A DNA stretch of 64,000 bases from positions 23,101 through 87,100 of IMG/VR virus record IMGVR_UViG_3300027736_000034; one strand, given 5' to 3'. The notes below the pieces were generated by a model. It was given only the letters and a program-made list of their open reading frames with translations. It did no database searches and was not told the origin of the DNA. This DNA comes from a virus. The translations under genes and the position numbers were made by a program. Positions 20,188-27,379 of this stretch are shown here, piece after piece (positions within the stretch are counted from its first letter, which is position 1; every line of letters begins with the position of its first letter).

Positions 20188-20188
20188 T

Positions 20189-20791
20189 ATGCCAGCAGTA
20201 TTTTTAGTATCGGACACACACTTTGGGCATGCCGGAGTATGTAGATTTACAGAGAGTGACGGAGTAACAAAGATTCGCCCATGGACTGATCCACATGAAA
20301 TGGATGAGGAAATGATTAAACGTTGGAACGATACAGTTCGTCCAAACGACAAAGTATATCACTTGGGTGATGTGGTTATCAATCGCAAAGCATTACCAAC
20401 GATGGCTCGCTTAAACGGTGATAAAGTTTTAATTCGTGGCAATCACGATATCTTCCCTGATGTGGAATATAGTAGGTACTTCCGTGAATTAAGAGCATAT
20501 CATGTTATGAACGGAATGATTTTAAGTCATATTCCGTTGCATAGTGATAGCTTGGGTAGATTTGGTACCAACATTCACGGACATTTACATTCTAATCGTG
20601 TAAAGAAAGCACGTGGGGTTGATGCTAGAACCGGAGAAGTTCTGTATAGTGATGAACCAGACGTTCGCTATCATTGTGTTTGTGTTGAGCAAACTGACTT
20701 TACTCCTATCTTATTCGAAGATGTTATTAAACGGATCGAGGCAGAAGGTGGGTCAGTTGGCTTCAAAAACGGCAATGGCCCAACTATGTGA
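20189..20791 (+). CDS. Calcineurin-like metallophosphoesterase
   Basis: 200 residues after AAGAAGGAGAAATA. All metal motifs are present in order: FLVSDTHFGH, YHLGDVV, LIRGNHDIFPD, MILSHIPLH and NIHGHLHSN. The length and the SDTHFGH start match the small YfcE-like phosphoesterases that phages often carry. A substrate such as a nucleotide or phosphorylated RNA end is possible. It is in the operon that starts at 19646. Confidence 0.9.
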   Translation: MPAVFLVSDTHFGHAGVCRFTESDGVTKIRPWTDPHEMDEEMIKRWNDTVRPNDKVYHLGDVVINRKALPTMARLNGDKVLIRGNHDIFPDVEYSRYFRELRAYHVMNGMILSHIPLHSDSLGRFGTNIHGHLHSNRVKKARGVDARTGEVLYSDEPDVRYHCVCVEQTDFTPILFEDVIKRIEAEGGSVGFKNGNGPTM

Positions 20792-20813
20792 TAAATAAAA
20801 GAAAAGGCAACCT

Positions 20814-21011
20814 ATGACATTCAATAAAGTAACATTAGCAGCATCAGCAATTCAGCAACATACTGCATTGGTTCGTAATGAAGAACGTCATAGGGAAATG
20901 ATTGTTAATGACCGTCATATTAAAGAACGCCTTATTGATAATGAAATACATAGAATAGAGGCAAACCGCAGAATGATGCGGGCAGGACAAAATATAGATA
21001 AGTTAGCATAG
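20814..21011 (+). CDS. Hypothetical basic helical protein, 65 residues
   Basis: One long helix rich in Arg, His, Glu and Asn (ALVRNEERHREMIVNDRHIKE, then LIDNEIHRIEANRRMMRAGQ). A ribosome binding site AAAAGGCAACCT precedes the ATG. The stop codon lies in the stem of a terminator. Function unknown. Confidence 0.65.
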   Translation: MTFNKVTLAASAIQQHTALVRNEERHREMIVNDRHIKERLIDNEIHRIEANRRMMRAGQNIDKLA

Positions 21012-21036
21012 TGGGGTCTTAGGGCCCTACTTTTTT
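21010..21036 (+). terminator. Rho-independent terminator
   Basis: AGTGGGG pairs with CCCTACT and is followed by TTTTT. It closes the 19.6-21.0 kb operon. Confidence 0.82.
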
Positions 21037-21080
21037 GGATTTAATTTAATAATTATAATATACGTATAAATAAGAATATC

Positions 21081-21551
21081 ATGTTTCAATTCATCACAGA
21101 CCTTTCACACACATTATTAAGTTTTATAAAAGACGATCCTGTACGCCCTGAAATCTCTAAAGATTTTAGAGTTAGCGATGGTAGGGTTGTAGCAGCATTA
21201 ACTGATGAAGAACAAAATCCAGAAGCAATGGTTTGTGTTAGCTTCCATGATTTTGTTCCTGAAGATGTTGAAGGGTTAAGTAAAACCTCAAGTGTTCCTA
21301 CTACCGCCATATTTTATACCATATGGAGTTACAAAAGTGGCAAAGGTAGAGATTTGCTTTATCAAGCGGTAAAAGGAATTCAAGCACAATATCCTAGTGT
21401 TACAAGATTTGTGACACTAAGCCCTAAGACAAACGTGGCCCGTAGATTTCATCTAAAGAACGGGGCTATTGTTTTGCGTGAGAACATAGATACTACCAAT
21501 TATGAGTATCTGACAGAAATCCCTAAAGAATCCCCCGAAAATAACGGTTGA
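21081..21551 (+). CDS. GNAT-like acetyltransferase
   Basis: 156 residues. SYKSGKGRDLLYQAVKGIQAQ resembles the acetyl-CoA loop and following helix of GNAT proteins, and VTLSPKTNVARRFHLKNGAIVLRE the beta-5 to beta-6 segment with the N-x-x-A-x-x-F-x-x-x-G pattern. The acceptor is unknown. The stop TGA is part of the -35 box of the next promoter. Confidence 0.62.
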   Translation: MFQFITDLSHTLLSFIKDDPVRPEISKDFRVSDGRVVAALTDEEQNPEAMVCVSFHDFVPEDVEGLSKTSSVPTTAIFYTIWSYKSGKGRDLLYQAVKGIQAQYPSVTRFVTLSPKTNVARRFHLKNGAIVLRENIDTTNYEYLTEIPKESPENNG

Positions 21552-21576
21552 CAATAAATGGTTTTGGGTGTATACT
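21548..21576 (+). promoter_or_regulatory. Promoter of the leaderless TOPRIM gene
   Basis: TTGACA 21548-21553 and TATACT 21571-21576, spacer 17, family spacer ATAAATGGTTTTGGG. The ATG at 21583 is seven bases past the -10 box. Confidence 0.9.
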
Positions 21577-21582
21577 GTGAGT

Positions 21583-22098
21583 ATGCTGAGAGAACACCTA
21601 AAATCTCGTCACTTAGACTTAGAACTTCACAGGCCCGTGCTTGATGAAGTTGAAGGTGTTGCTACATTCTATTTGTGGAATCTAAGCGGCCAATTAATCG
21701 GATATCAGCAATATCGCCCCTTGGGCGAGAAAAAACCACAGAATAATCCCAAACAGGGCAAGTATTTCACATACCGAAATCAGCCCACCCAGACAGTCTG
21801 GGGCGTAGAAAGTCTACATTTAAGCCCCGGAGTCGTGTTTGTGTGTGAGGGGGTGTTTGATGCGGCCAGGTTGACTGAGCGTGGATTTAGTGCGTTGGCC
21901 GTGCTATCTAACAACCCCAATCAAGACTTGGGAAACTGGTTAACCTGTCTTAACCGCAAAGTTATCACAGTTTGCGACAATGACGATGCAGGCCGCAAGT
22001 TGGCCAAGTTTGGAAACTGTTGCGTTTTTACAACAGATAAGGACCTAGGGGATAGCGACACGGAATTCGTCTCGGCCTTACTAGAAACCCACGGTTGA
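21583..22098 (+). CDS. TOPRIM-domain protein (primase-like), leaderless
   Basis: 171 residues from ATG 21583 (MLREHLKSRHLDLE). Upstream in-frame codons fall in the promoter and cannot be used. GVVFVCEGVFDAARLTERG carries the catalytic Glu, and VITVCDNDDAGRKLAKFG the DxD, as in DnaG-type or nickase-type TOPRIM domains. The N-terminal FYLWNLSGQLIGYQQYRP recalls the segment preceding TOPRIM in phage primase-like proteins. No helicase or zinc-finger domain is present, so it may be an accessory or regulatory fragment. Predicted to have no 5' leader. Confidence 0.82.
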   Translation: MLREHLKSRHLDLELHRPVLDEVEGVATFYLWNLSGQLIGYQQYRPLGEKKPQNNPKQGKYFTYRNQPTQTVWGVESLHLSPGVVFVCEGVFDAARLTERGFSALAVLSNNPNQDLGNWLTCLNRKVITVCDNDDAGRKLAKFGNCCVFTTDKDLGDSDTEFVSALLETHG

Positions 22099-22123
22099 CA
22101 TTAAATGGTTTTGGGTATATAAT
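22095..22123 (+). promoter_or_regulatory. Promoter of the leaderless GIY-YIG gene
   Basis: TTGACA 22095-22100 and TATAAT 22118-22123, spacer 17, with the family spacer. The upstream gene's TGA is in the -35 box. Confidence 0.9.
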
Positions 22124-22129
22124 ACACTT

Positions 22130-22468
22130 ATGAACTCGAAAATCGCCCGTAAGCGTAGAACAGACCGTAATCAAGTGATATACTACATACAAGATGTAGT
22201 TACACAAGAATATTATATTGGTCTTACTGCGTTGTCATTCAAGGGTAATGTGTTTCGCACACTACGCCGTCGTATGCAAAAGCATATGCAACGGGCCTTG
22301 ACTGAGCGTAAGAATTGGGGTCTGTCTTGTGCATTGCGTGAACGTGGTGCCGAGCGTTTTATATTCGGTGTTATTGAAGTTGTTCGTGGCAAGCGTCCTG
22401 CTCATGCCCGTGAAACAGAATTGATTAACACATTGCGTCCCGAATTGAACACATTCGGGATTAAGTAA
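22130..22468 (+). CDS. GIY-YIG nuclease-like protein, leaderless
   Basis: 112 residues. NQVIYYIQDVVTQEYYIGLTA is the paired GIY/YIG strand motif (here YYI and YIG). RTLRRRMQKHMQRA and the E in ARETELINTLRPELN supply the expected Arg and Glu. Such short proteins occur as homing or repair nucleases in phages. The ATG is exactly seven bases after the -10 box, so no ribosome binding site exists. Confidence 0.82.
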   Translation: MNSKIARKRRTDRNQVIYYIQDVVTQEYYIGLTALSFKGNVFRTLRRRMQKHMQRALTERKNWGLSCALRERGAERFIFGVIEVVRGKRPAHARETELINTLRPELNTFGIK

Positions 22469-22478
22469 GGAGAACATT

Positions 22479-22685
22479 ATGAAATACTTTTGGGATAAAG
22501 CAAAAGGTCTCAATGCTGACATTGAGCGTCACCGCGCCAAGGAAAAGGAATTAGAATCTAAGATTGCTGAACTTGAAGGTAAAGAAGATCCAATGAGTAT
22601 TGCCGCATTGCGAGTGTATCGTAGGTTTCTTTATCAATTACAAGTAAGCAAGGTAGAAGTTGTTTCTAAGATTGGAAAAAAGTAA
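22479..22685 (+). CDS. Small coiled-coil protein, duplicated at window end
   Basis: 68 residues, KAKGLNADIERHRAKEKELESK then IAELEGKEDPMSIAALRVYR, a charged coiled coil. GTAAGGAGAACATT precedes the ATG. The last 130 bases are almost identical to the partial minus-strand gene at 63867-64000. It starts a run of overlapping genes to 24221. Function unknown. Confidence 0.75.
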   Translation: MKYFWDKAKGLNADIERHRAKEKELESKIAELEGKEDPMSIAALRVYRRFLYQLQVSKVEVVSKIGKK

Positions 22686-22867
22686 TGAACGAACGAATTG
22701 ATAAACTGCTGGTTAAGGCTGGAGCATACTTTGGTGGCGAAGGTGTTGTTTATGATGCCTTTGATCCTGAAAAGTTCGCCGAGTTGATTGTGCAGGAATG
22801 TGCTGAGATTTGTTTGGAAGCAAATAACCATAAAAATATCTTACGATATTTCGGAGTTGAAGAATGA
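22685..22867 (+). CDS. EKFAELIV-family small phage protein
   Basis: 60 residues with the family layout MNERIDKLLVKA at the start, PEKFAELIVQECAE in the middle and RYFGVEE at the end. At least five members are in this window. TAATG couples it to the coiled-coil gene and ATGA to the next. The family is frequent in tailed phages and has no known function. Confidence 0.82.
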   Translation: MNERIDKLLVKAGAYFGGEGVVYDAFDPEKFAELIVQECAEICLEANNHKNILRYFGVEE

Positions 22868-23082
22868 ACACACCAATCGTACCTGATAATGTAATCAAGA
22901 TGTGGGCGGATCCTCGCTTTCAAATTCTAGCAGAAGTTGATAAATTATTGACAGGTAGCAAGACATGGGCGGGTATGGAATACACCTATCATCCTATACA
23001 TCCTGACAAGTATAAACCAGTTGCAGTAAAGGTACGTAAAGCATTGTATGACCTTCAAGCAGAATATGGAGTTTTAGAATGA
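22864..23082 (+). CDS. Hypothetical protein, 72 residues
   Basis: Overlaps its neighbours by four bases on both sides. The sequence (NTPIVPDNVIKMWADPRF, then YHPIHPDKYKPVAVKVRKALYDL) shows no known domain. Confidence 0.75.
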   Translation: MNTPIVPDNVIKMWADPRFQILAEVDKLLTGSKTWAGMEYTYHPIHPDKYKPVAVKVRKALYDLQAEYGVLE

Positions 23083-23342
23083 ACGAACAAATTGAAAAAC
23101 TTGCTGAACAGTGCCGAATTGAAACTTACGGGGTAAATGGTGAGTTACTAGAGTTTGGGTTTGACCAAGAAAAGTTCGCCGAGTTGATTATAGAGGAGTG
23201 TGCTAGGGAGGTTGAAGAATTTGCACGAAAGTGGTGGTCTATTCATTGTCATAGCAACAAACACGCAGAGACAACCCGTAAAGCACATGACGATTTTTGT
23301 TCGTTGCAAGCAGCAATCAGAAGAAGAGGAAAAACGGAATGA
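23079..23342 (+). CDS. EKFAELIV-family small phage protein
   Basis: 87 residues. MNEQIEKLAEQC, then QEKFAELIIEECAREVEEF identify the family. The C-terminal end differs (DFCSLQAAIRRRGKTE) and lacks the HFGVEE tail of the others, so this member may have been altered at its 3' end. Confidence 0.8.
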   Translation: MNEQIEKLAEQCRIETYGVNGELLEFGFDQEKFAELIIEECAREVEEFARKWWSIHCHSNKHAETTRKAHDDFCSLQAAIRRRGKTE

Positions 23343-23563
23343 ACAAACGAATTAAAGAACTTGAACCCCAATGTTGGGAACACAATGAATTTGGTCTTAA
23401 TTTCAATTACGAAAAGTTCGCCGAGTTGATTGTGCGGGAATGTGCTTTAGTTGCTAAAACTCTACCGCATACCCCAGAAAGACATTGGGTTCAAGATTCA
23501 GTAACGTACATACCTGTTCATTGTGAGCAGAATATACTAAAACATTTCGGAGTTAAAGAATGA
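23339..23563 (+). CDS. EKFAELIV-family small phage protein
   Basis: 74 residues from ATG 23339, four bases before the end of the previous gene. MNKRIKELEPQC, YEKFAELIVRECALVAKTL and KHFGVKE are all present. The DNA for KFAELIV is identical at synonymous sites to other members. Confidence 0.82.
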   Translation: MNKRIKELEPQCWEHNEFGLNFNYEKFAELIVRECALVAKTLPHTPERHWVQDSVTYIPVHCEQNILKHFGVKE

Positions 23564-23928
23564 GCAACGAAATCACTATTGAAATGCTTGACCGAAAGAT
23601 TGCATGGTGTGAGCAAAATATATTTTGGGGTAAAGGTTCCAACATACATCGTATGCAAGATTTCTATTATGAAAAGACTAGGTCTAGTGTAAAAGAAGAT
23701 TGGCCTGAAAGTTTTACATTTCAGGAACTTGCTAAGATCCTGAATGAGGAACAAGTTAGGTATAGAGTTTACTATAGCAAAGATAACCTTACTTTGCGAC
23801 TGTTTATATACCGTCCTCGCTGTACTCATGCTGAAGAAAAAAAGATGTTAGATTTGGGATTTGTTTTTGCTAGTGAAGGTGATACAGAAAACATCCCTGA
23901 TCAACCGATAGAGGAAGTTGAACAATGA
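23560..23928 (+). CDS. Hypothetical protein, 122 residues
   Basis: ATGA overlap with both neighbours. The protein is mixed alpha/beta with a charged C-terminus (IPDQPIEEVEQ). No motif is recognised. Confidence 0.75.
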   Translation: MSNEITIEMLDRKIAWCEQNIFWGKGSNIHRMQDFYYEKTRSSVKEDWPESFTFQELAKILNEEQVRYRVYYSKDNLTLRLFIYRPRCTHAEEKKMLDLGFVFASEGDTENIPDQPIEEVEQ

Positions 23929-24221
23929 TTGACTACAAATTCATTGGCTGGAACAATAAAGATGGTGCAGACAAAGTTTGGGGTGCTATCTATATAGAAG
24001 ATAGAACAAACAGTCGGCCTAAAGTATTAATCTTCTGGGGACGCCGTGGCCATAAACTTCAAACCAAAATGGATCGTGAAGGATGGGACCTAGATAAATT
24101 GGTTAGGTCAAAAATAGAAAAAGGTTATAAAACAATCTATGATTATCAACTGGACAATGTTTATCCAGAATTTCTAAGTGATTTAGAAAAAACTACAATG
24201 TGGGCATTGCTTAAACTATGA
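23925..24221 (+). CDS. WGR-domain-like protein
   Basis: 98 residues. PKVLIFWGRRGHKLQTK, followed by LDKLVRSKIEKGYKTI, matches the WGR fold: a strand ending in WGR-x-G, then a helix with the K-x-KGY end. WGR domains bind nucleic acid in PARPs and bacterial regulators. The domain fills nearly the whole protein. It is the last gene of the overlapping run. Confidence 0.68.
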   Translation: MIDYKFIGWNNKDGADKVWGAIYIEDRTNSRPKVLIFWGRRGHKLQTKMDREGWDLDKLVRSKIEKGYKTIYDYQLDNVYPEFLSDLEKTTMWALLKL

Positions 24222-24237
24222 ATGATACCCAATTCAA

Positions 24238-24266
24238 TTGACTATATACCAAACTTAGTGTACAAT
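24238..24266 (+). promoter_or_regulatory. Sigma70-type promoter
   Basis: TTGACT 24238-24243 and TACAAT 24261-24266, spacer 17, ahead of the gene at 24292. Confidence 0.8.
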
Positions 24267-24291
24267 AACATATCTTAACTGGAGCTATAAC

Positions 24292-24813
24292 ATGAATCTT
24301 GAACAAGTAAACAATATCTTTCAACATAAAATCACCGACGGTGGTGATTATCTTTGGGATTGCTATGGATCTAATACCCGTAGTATTGACTACACTAGCG
24401 AATATGCGTGTGGATATGTAGTATTTGATACTGACACACAAACAGTATATGAGGTGAGTGTTAGCCCAGTGGTTGGTTCTTGGAATGTTGAACCAAAGCC
24501 CTATCGTTACATTAATCCAGAACATCAGGAAGCATACAAACAAGAAGCAACCAATCGTGGCATTGATCCTAATGAAGCATGGGATGATATCAAGTGGGTT
24601 GATTTGGAAACAGAAGAAGATTTCATTGAAAAGGCAACAGCTATGTTTAATGGTGAAAAGTTTGATACTCGCATTCAAGTGCCAATTGATTTAGACAATG
24701 ATACTATGCTAAAATTAGCAATGGAAGCACATAAGCGTGATATCACATTGAACAAAATGGTTGAGGAAGTATTGCGTAATGTAATTGCTGAACATGAACT
24801 TAATATTGCTTAA
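24292..24813 (+). CDS. Hypothetical protein with C-terminal ribbon-helix-helix-like segment
   Basis: 173 residues after AACTGGAGCTATAAC. Residues 1-125 are an alpha/beta region of unknown type (GYVVFDTDTQTVYEVSVSP). The last 45 residues, DTRIQVPIDLDNDTMLKLAM, then EAHKRDITLNKMVEEVLRNV, have the strand plus two helices of an Arc/MetJ-type DNA-binding unit. A regulator with an added sensor domain is possible. Confidence 0.65.
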   Translation: MNLEQVNNIFQHKITDGGDYLWDCYGSNTRSIDYTSEYACGYVVFDTDTQTVYEVSVSPVVGSWNVEPKPYRYINPEHQEAYKQEATNRGIDPNEAWDDIKWVDLETEEDFIEKATAMFNGEKFDTRIQVPIDLDNDTMLKLAMEAHKRDITLNKMVEEVLRNVIAEHELNIA

Positions 24814-25084
24814 CATTTACAATTACATCAAAGATGACTATTCAACAAACCCTCTTCGTTTTGTCGTTGAAGTTATGGCTTGGATTATTAGTGTCGGGTG
24901 TTCGGTCACAATGGCGCTCACGGTACCACAACCACCCCTTCTCATTCTTTATCCTATATGGATCACTGGTTGCGCTATGTATGCTTGGGCTAGTTATACT
25001 CGCAAGTCGTTTGGTATGATTGCCAATTATATGTTGTTAGTGACTATTGATAGTGTTGGTCTTGTTCGTATGTTAATTAATTAA
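24794..25084 (+). CDS. Membrane protein, three to four segments
   Basis: 96 residues from ATG 24794, overlapping the previous gene by 20 bases. NYIKDDYSTNPLRFVVEVMAW is followed by hydrophobic stretches ISVGCSVTMALTV, PPLLILYPIWITGCAMYAW and NYMLLVTIDSVGLVRML. Close relatives occur in other freshwater and marine phages (from memory). Function unknown. Confidence 0.7.
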   Translation: MNLILLNIYNYIKDDYSTNPLRFVVEVMAWIISVGCSVTMALTVPQPPLLILYPIWITGCAMYAWASYTRKSFGMIANYMLLVTIDSVGLVRMLIN

Positions 25085-25093
25085 GGAAATATC

Positions 25094-25636
25094 ATGGGTA
25101 AAAAGAAAATTGAATCTAAAATTGAACCAAGTAAACTTGATCCTGGATGGGTTAAGACAGGTGATAACTCTTGGGTAGCAACATTACAGGAAGATCCAGA
25201 GACAGGTGATTTGATTCTTCCACTTCCGGATGACCTGATGAAATCTCAAGGATTTGAAATTGGTGATATCCTTAAATGGAAAGATAATAAAGACGGGTCA
25301 TTTAGTCTTAGAAAGAAAGCATCCGAGGAGAAACAATGGGTGTTAGTTGAAGCGGTAAGCACATTTCGTACCCGTTACATGGTTGAAGTTCCAGTTGGTA
25401 TTGATGACTATGGTAATGATAAGGTTAAATGGGCGTTGGATACTGTAACGATGGGTGAAGCAAAAGAGTTTAGTCAGGAACATCTTGGGGAACAAATTGT
25501 TAGCCATCGTGTAGTGACTAGGAAGGAAGCATTTGCCTTGTGTGATGTAGATAATGATTACGCCGATGAGTGGGAAAAAGAACTAAAAATGAAAAACTTT
25601 TTTACTACATGGGAAGAACAAAATGGAAACGATTGA
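25094..25636 (+). CDS. AbrB-like domain protein
   Basis: 180 residues. GDLILPLPDDLMKSQGFEIGDILKW, then KDGSFSLRKK resembles the swapped-hairpin AbrB/MazE DNA-binding fold (lP-x-x-L-x-x-x-G-x-x-x-GD). The C-terminal 100 residues are unique. A second, minimal AbrB-like gene is at 48936. Regulation of transcription is plausible, not shown. Confidence 0.62.
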   Translation: MGKKKIESKIEPSKLDPGWVKTGDNSWVATLQEDPETGDLILPLPDDLMKSQGFEIGDILKWKDNKDGSFSLRKKASEEKQWVLVEAVSTFRTRYMVEVPVGIDDYGNDKVKWALDTVTMGEAKEFSQEHLGEQIVSHRVVTRKEAFALCDVDNDYADEWEKELKMKNFFTTWEEQNGND

Positions 25637-25946
25637 TGTACTAGAGAAACCTTATCACCCAACAAAAGATTGGTCTGAAAAAGAATGGGATAAGTTTAGT
25701 AACTGGTTAACTGGAATGCTTAAAATTAATGAAAGTGTTACAGTTACTTTTACTAAACAGGATGGTACTGAGCGTGTAATGAATTGTACATTGAAACCAG
25801 AATTATTACCCGAAGCAAAACCATTACAAGAAGGTAAAACACCTCGTAAAGAATCAACAACTAGTATTCGGGTGTACGATTTAGAGAAACAAGAATGGCG
25901 CAGTTTCACTACAAAAAACGTCACTAGAGTGGAATTTAGTATTTGA
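25623..25946 (+). CDS. SH3-like beta-barrel protein (DUF2693/WYL_2-like)
   Basis: 107 residues, overlapping the previous gene. VTFTKQDGTERVMNCTLKPELLP and IRVYDLEKQEWRSFTTKNVTRVEF are the paired motifs of a small barrel protein widespread in phages. Its TGA stop is inside the next -35 box. Confidence 0.75.
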   Translation: METIDVLEKPYHPTKDWSEKEWDKFSNWLTGMLKINESVTVTFTKQDGTERVMNCTLKPELLPEAKPLQEGKTPRKESTTSIRVYDLEKQEWRSFTTKNVTRVEFSI

Positions 25947-25971
25947 CAATAAATGGAGTATCTGCTATACT
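25943..25971 (+). promoter_or_regulatory. Promoter of a leaderless small gene
   Basis: TTGACA 25943-25948 and TATACT 25966-25971, spacer 17. The ATG at 25979 lies eight bases after the -10 box. Confidence 0.85.
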
Positions 25972-25978
25972 ATGGGTT

Positions 25979-26131
25979 ATGAAAAAGCAAATACTCTCAT
26001 TCAAAATTGAACAGCCCAAACATCGGGCTCACCATGTGTTGTTTCAAAACAACACTCCGTTCAAGCCAAAATCCGTACAATCCAAAGTATTGTACAAACG
26101 CAAACCTAAGCATTCCAAACAGGAGTTTTGA
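25979..26131 (+). CDS. Small basic protein, 50 residues, probably leaderless
   Basis: MKKQILSFKIEQPKHRAHHV at the start and KVLYKRKPKHSKQEF at the end; strongly basic, with many His. No ribosome binding site exists between promoter and ATG. The next gene starts two bases after its stop with its own AGGAG site. Confidence 0.6.
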   Translation: MKKQILSFKIEQPKHRAHHVLFQNNTPFKPKSVQSKVLYKRKPKHSKQEF

Positions 26132-26132
26132 T

Positions 26133-26336
26133 ATGAACGAATCTCTCGCCATCTTGGAAAAACTATTAAAGTCCCATGATTGGTATTTTGACTATAGTGA
26201 TGACCACTCTGTTTGGAAGAAGGGCATGACTGAACGGTCTGCTATCAATCAGGAACAGAAAAGATTGATTGATTTGGGGCTAGCCACAGTAGAAGAAGTC
26301 CAAGAATTGACACAAAAATACGCCCCCAAAACTTGA
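26133..26336 (+). CDS. Hypothetical protein, 67 residues
   Basis: Starts at ATG 26133 after AGGAGTTTTGAT (MNESLAILEKLLKSHDWYF). SHDWYFDYSDDHSVWKKG is a segment I know from other phage small proteins of unknown role. The stop TGA is inside the following -35 box. Confidence 0.7.
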   Translation: MNESLAILEKLLKSHDWYFDYSDDHSVWKKGMTERSAINQEQKRLIDLGLATVEEVQELTQKYAPKT

Positions 26337-26361
26337 CATTAAATGGTCTTGGGTGTATACT
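26333..26361 (+). promoter_or_regulatory. Sigma70-type promoter, family spacer
   Basis: TTGACA 26333-26338 and TATACT 26356-26361, spacer 17, containing TTAAATGG and TTGGGTG. Confidence 0.88.
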
Positions 26362-26391
26362 ACATATATTAACTTAAAAAGGAAAACAAAA

Positions 26392-26622
26392 ATGTCTCTT
26401 AAACTTAAAGCACTATTACAGTTGGTTGGTCTTGTAGCGTTTGCAGCAGGAGTCTCGTTGTCCATTGATTGGATCTTTGCTCATGTTCCGCGTGAAACAA
26501 TCGGCACCGCAATTGGTCTCGGGGCTATTGGTTTTATATTTTATTTGGGTTACAGTCTTTTGCTAACCCGTCTGGAATCTTTGGAAACTCTCAATAAAAT
26601 TGAGCAAGACCTGAAAAAATAA
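26392..26622 (+). CDS. Small two-segment membrane protein
   Basis: 76 residues from ATG 26392 (AAAAGGAAAACAAAA upstream). Hydrophobic segments: about residues 6-25 (ALLQLVGLVAFAAGVSLSI) and 38-57 (IGTAIGLGAIGFIFYLGYSLL), then a charged coiled-coil tail. Function unknown. Confidence 0.7.
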   Translation: MSLKLKALLQLVGLVAFAAGVSLSIDWIFAHVPRETIGTAIGLGAIGFIFYLGYSLLLTRLESLETLNKIEQDLKK

Positions 26623-26623
26623 T

Positions 26624-26652
26624 TTGACATTAAATGGATTTGGATATATAAT
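26624..26652 (+). promoter_or_regulatory. Sigma70-type promoter, family spacer and leader
   Basis: TTGACA 26624-26629 and TATAAT 26647-26652, spacer 17. The leader GAGTCTTAATCAGTTAA recurs after the promoters at 28183, 28875 and 29169. Confidence 0.9.
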
Positions 26653-26684
26653 AGAGTCTTAATCAGTTAACTAAAGGAGTTTTT

Positions 26685-26963
26685 ATGACTGACATTTCTG
26701 AAATCAACCGTGCTATTCTAGCAGGTAACTTTACCAATGACCAACTGACTAGCATCAGTGATGCAATTCGTTTTGCTCGTGCCCAAATCGCACAGAAAAA
26801 CAAGTACACCCTGACTGTCGGTACCAAAGTGAAATTCACTAACAGCCGCAGTGGTCAGGTAATCACAGGTGATGTACAAAAAATCAATCGCAAATTTGTT
26901 ATTGTTAAGACTGGTCCATTGAATACATGGCGTGTCCCGGCTAACATGTTGTCTGCCGCTTAA
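26685..26963 (+). CDS. KOW/SH3-like small phage protein
   Basis: 92 residues. The N-terminus is a helix pair (INRAILAGNFTNDQLTSISDAI) and the rest, LTVGTKVKFTNSRSGQVITG then VQKINRKFVIVKT and WRVPANML, looks like a small beta-barrel of KOW/SH3 type. Relatives occur in cyanophages (from memory). Nucleic-acid binding is plausible. Confidence 0.7.
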   Translation: MTDISEINRAILAGNFTNDQLTSISDAIRFARAQIAQKNKYTLTVGTKVKFTNSRSGQVITGDVQKINRKFVIVKTGPLNTWRVPANMLSAA

Positions 26964-26973
26964 GGAGTAAATC

Positions 26974-27189
26974 ATGGATAACGTTTTTGTTGTTATTGGT
27001 GCCGCAATCGCAGGTATTGCTGGTATTGTATTTCTTAGTTTTCTATTAAGTTGGCCCGTGATGTGGCTCTGGAATAACGCACTAGTTGGAGCCGTTGTCG
27101 GTGTCAACGAAGTGTCTTGGGTTCAGGCTTGGGGTATTTCTACATTGTCTGGAATCTTGTTTAAAACTAGTGTGAGTAATTCAAAATGA
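26974..27189 (+). CDS. Small membrane protein, 71 residues
   Basis: Hydrophobic from residue 4 to 32 (VFVVIGAAIAGIAGIVFLSF), then VMWLWNNALVGAVVGVNEV and VQAWGISTLSGILFK. AAGGAGTAAATC precedes the ATG, and the end overlaps the next gene (ATGA). Function unknown. Confidence 0.7.
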   Translation: MDNVFVVIGAAIAGIAGIVFLSFLLSWPVMWLWNNALVGAVVGVNEVSWVQAWGISTLSGILFKTSVSNSK

Positions 27190-27356
27190 GCAAAATGGCT
27201 GACTTGGATCTAAGTATCCGTGATATGTTGGAAGAGGGCTATAGCCCGGTCACAGTATCTGTACGATTGGGCATCCCACTGCACTTTGTGTATGACATTC
27301 TGGAAGATGACCAATATGGGGAAGATTTGAGTCCCTATAGTACAGTTAATTCATAG
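27186..27356 (+). CDS. Small hypothetical protein, 56 residues
   Basis: The ATG overlaps the previous stop (ATGA). DLDLSIRDMLEEGYSPVTVSV then RLGIPLHFVYDILEDDQYGE is a helix-turn-helix-like segment known from other phage genomes (from memory). No function assigned. Confidence 0.7.
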   Translation: MSKMADLDLSIRDMLEEGYSPVTVSVRLGIPLHFVYDILEDDQYGEDLSPYSTVNS

Positions 27357-27379
27357 TCAGATTATTAATGGGGTTTTAG

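Noticed and set aside
24785-25019. Alternative overlapping frame (TIQQTLFVLSLKLWLGLLV) at 24.83-25.02 kb.
   Set aside because: It is a shifted reading of the membrane-protein gene at 24794-25084, which has the better start context and ends exactly before the next ribosome binding site.
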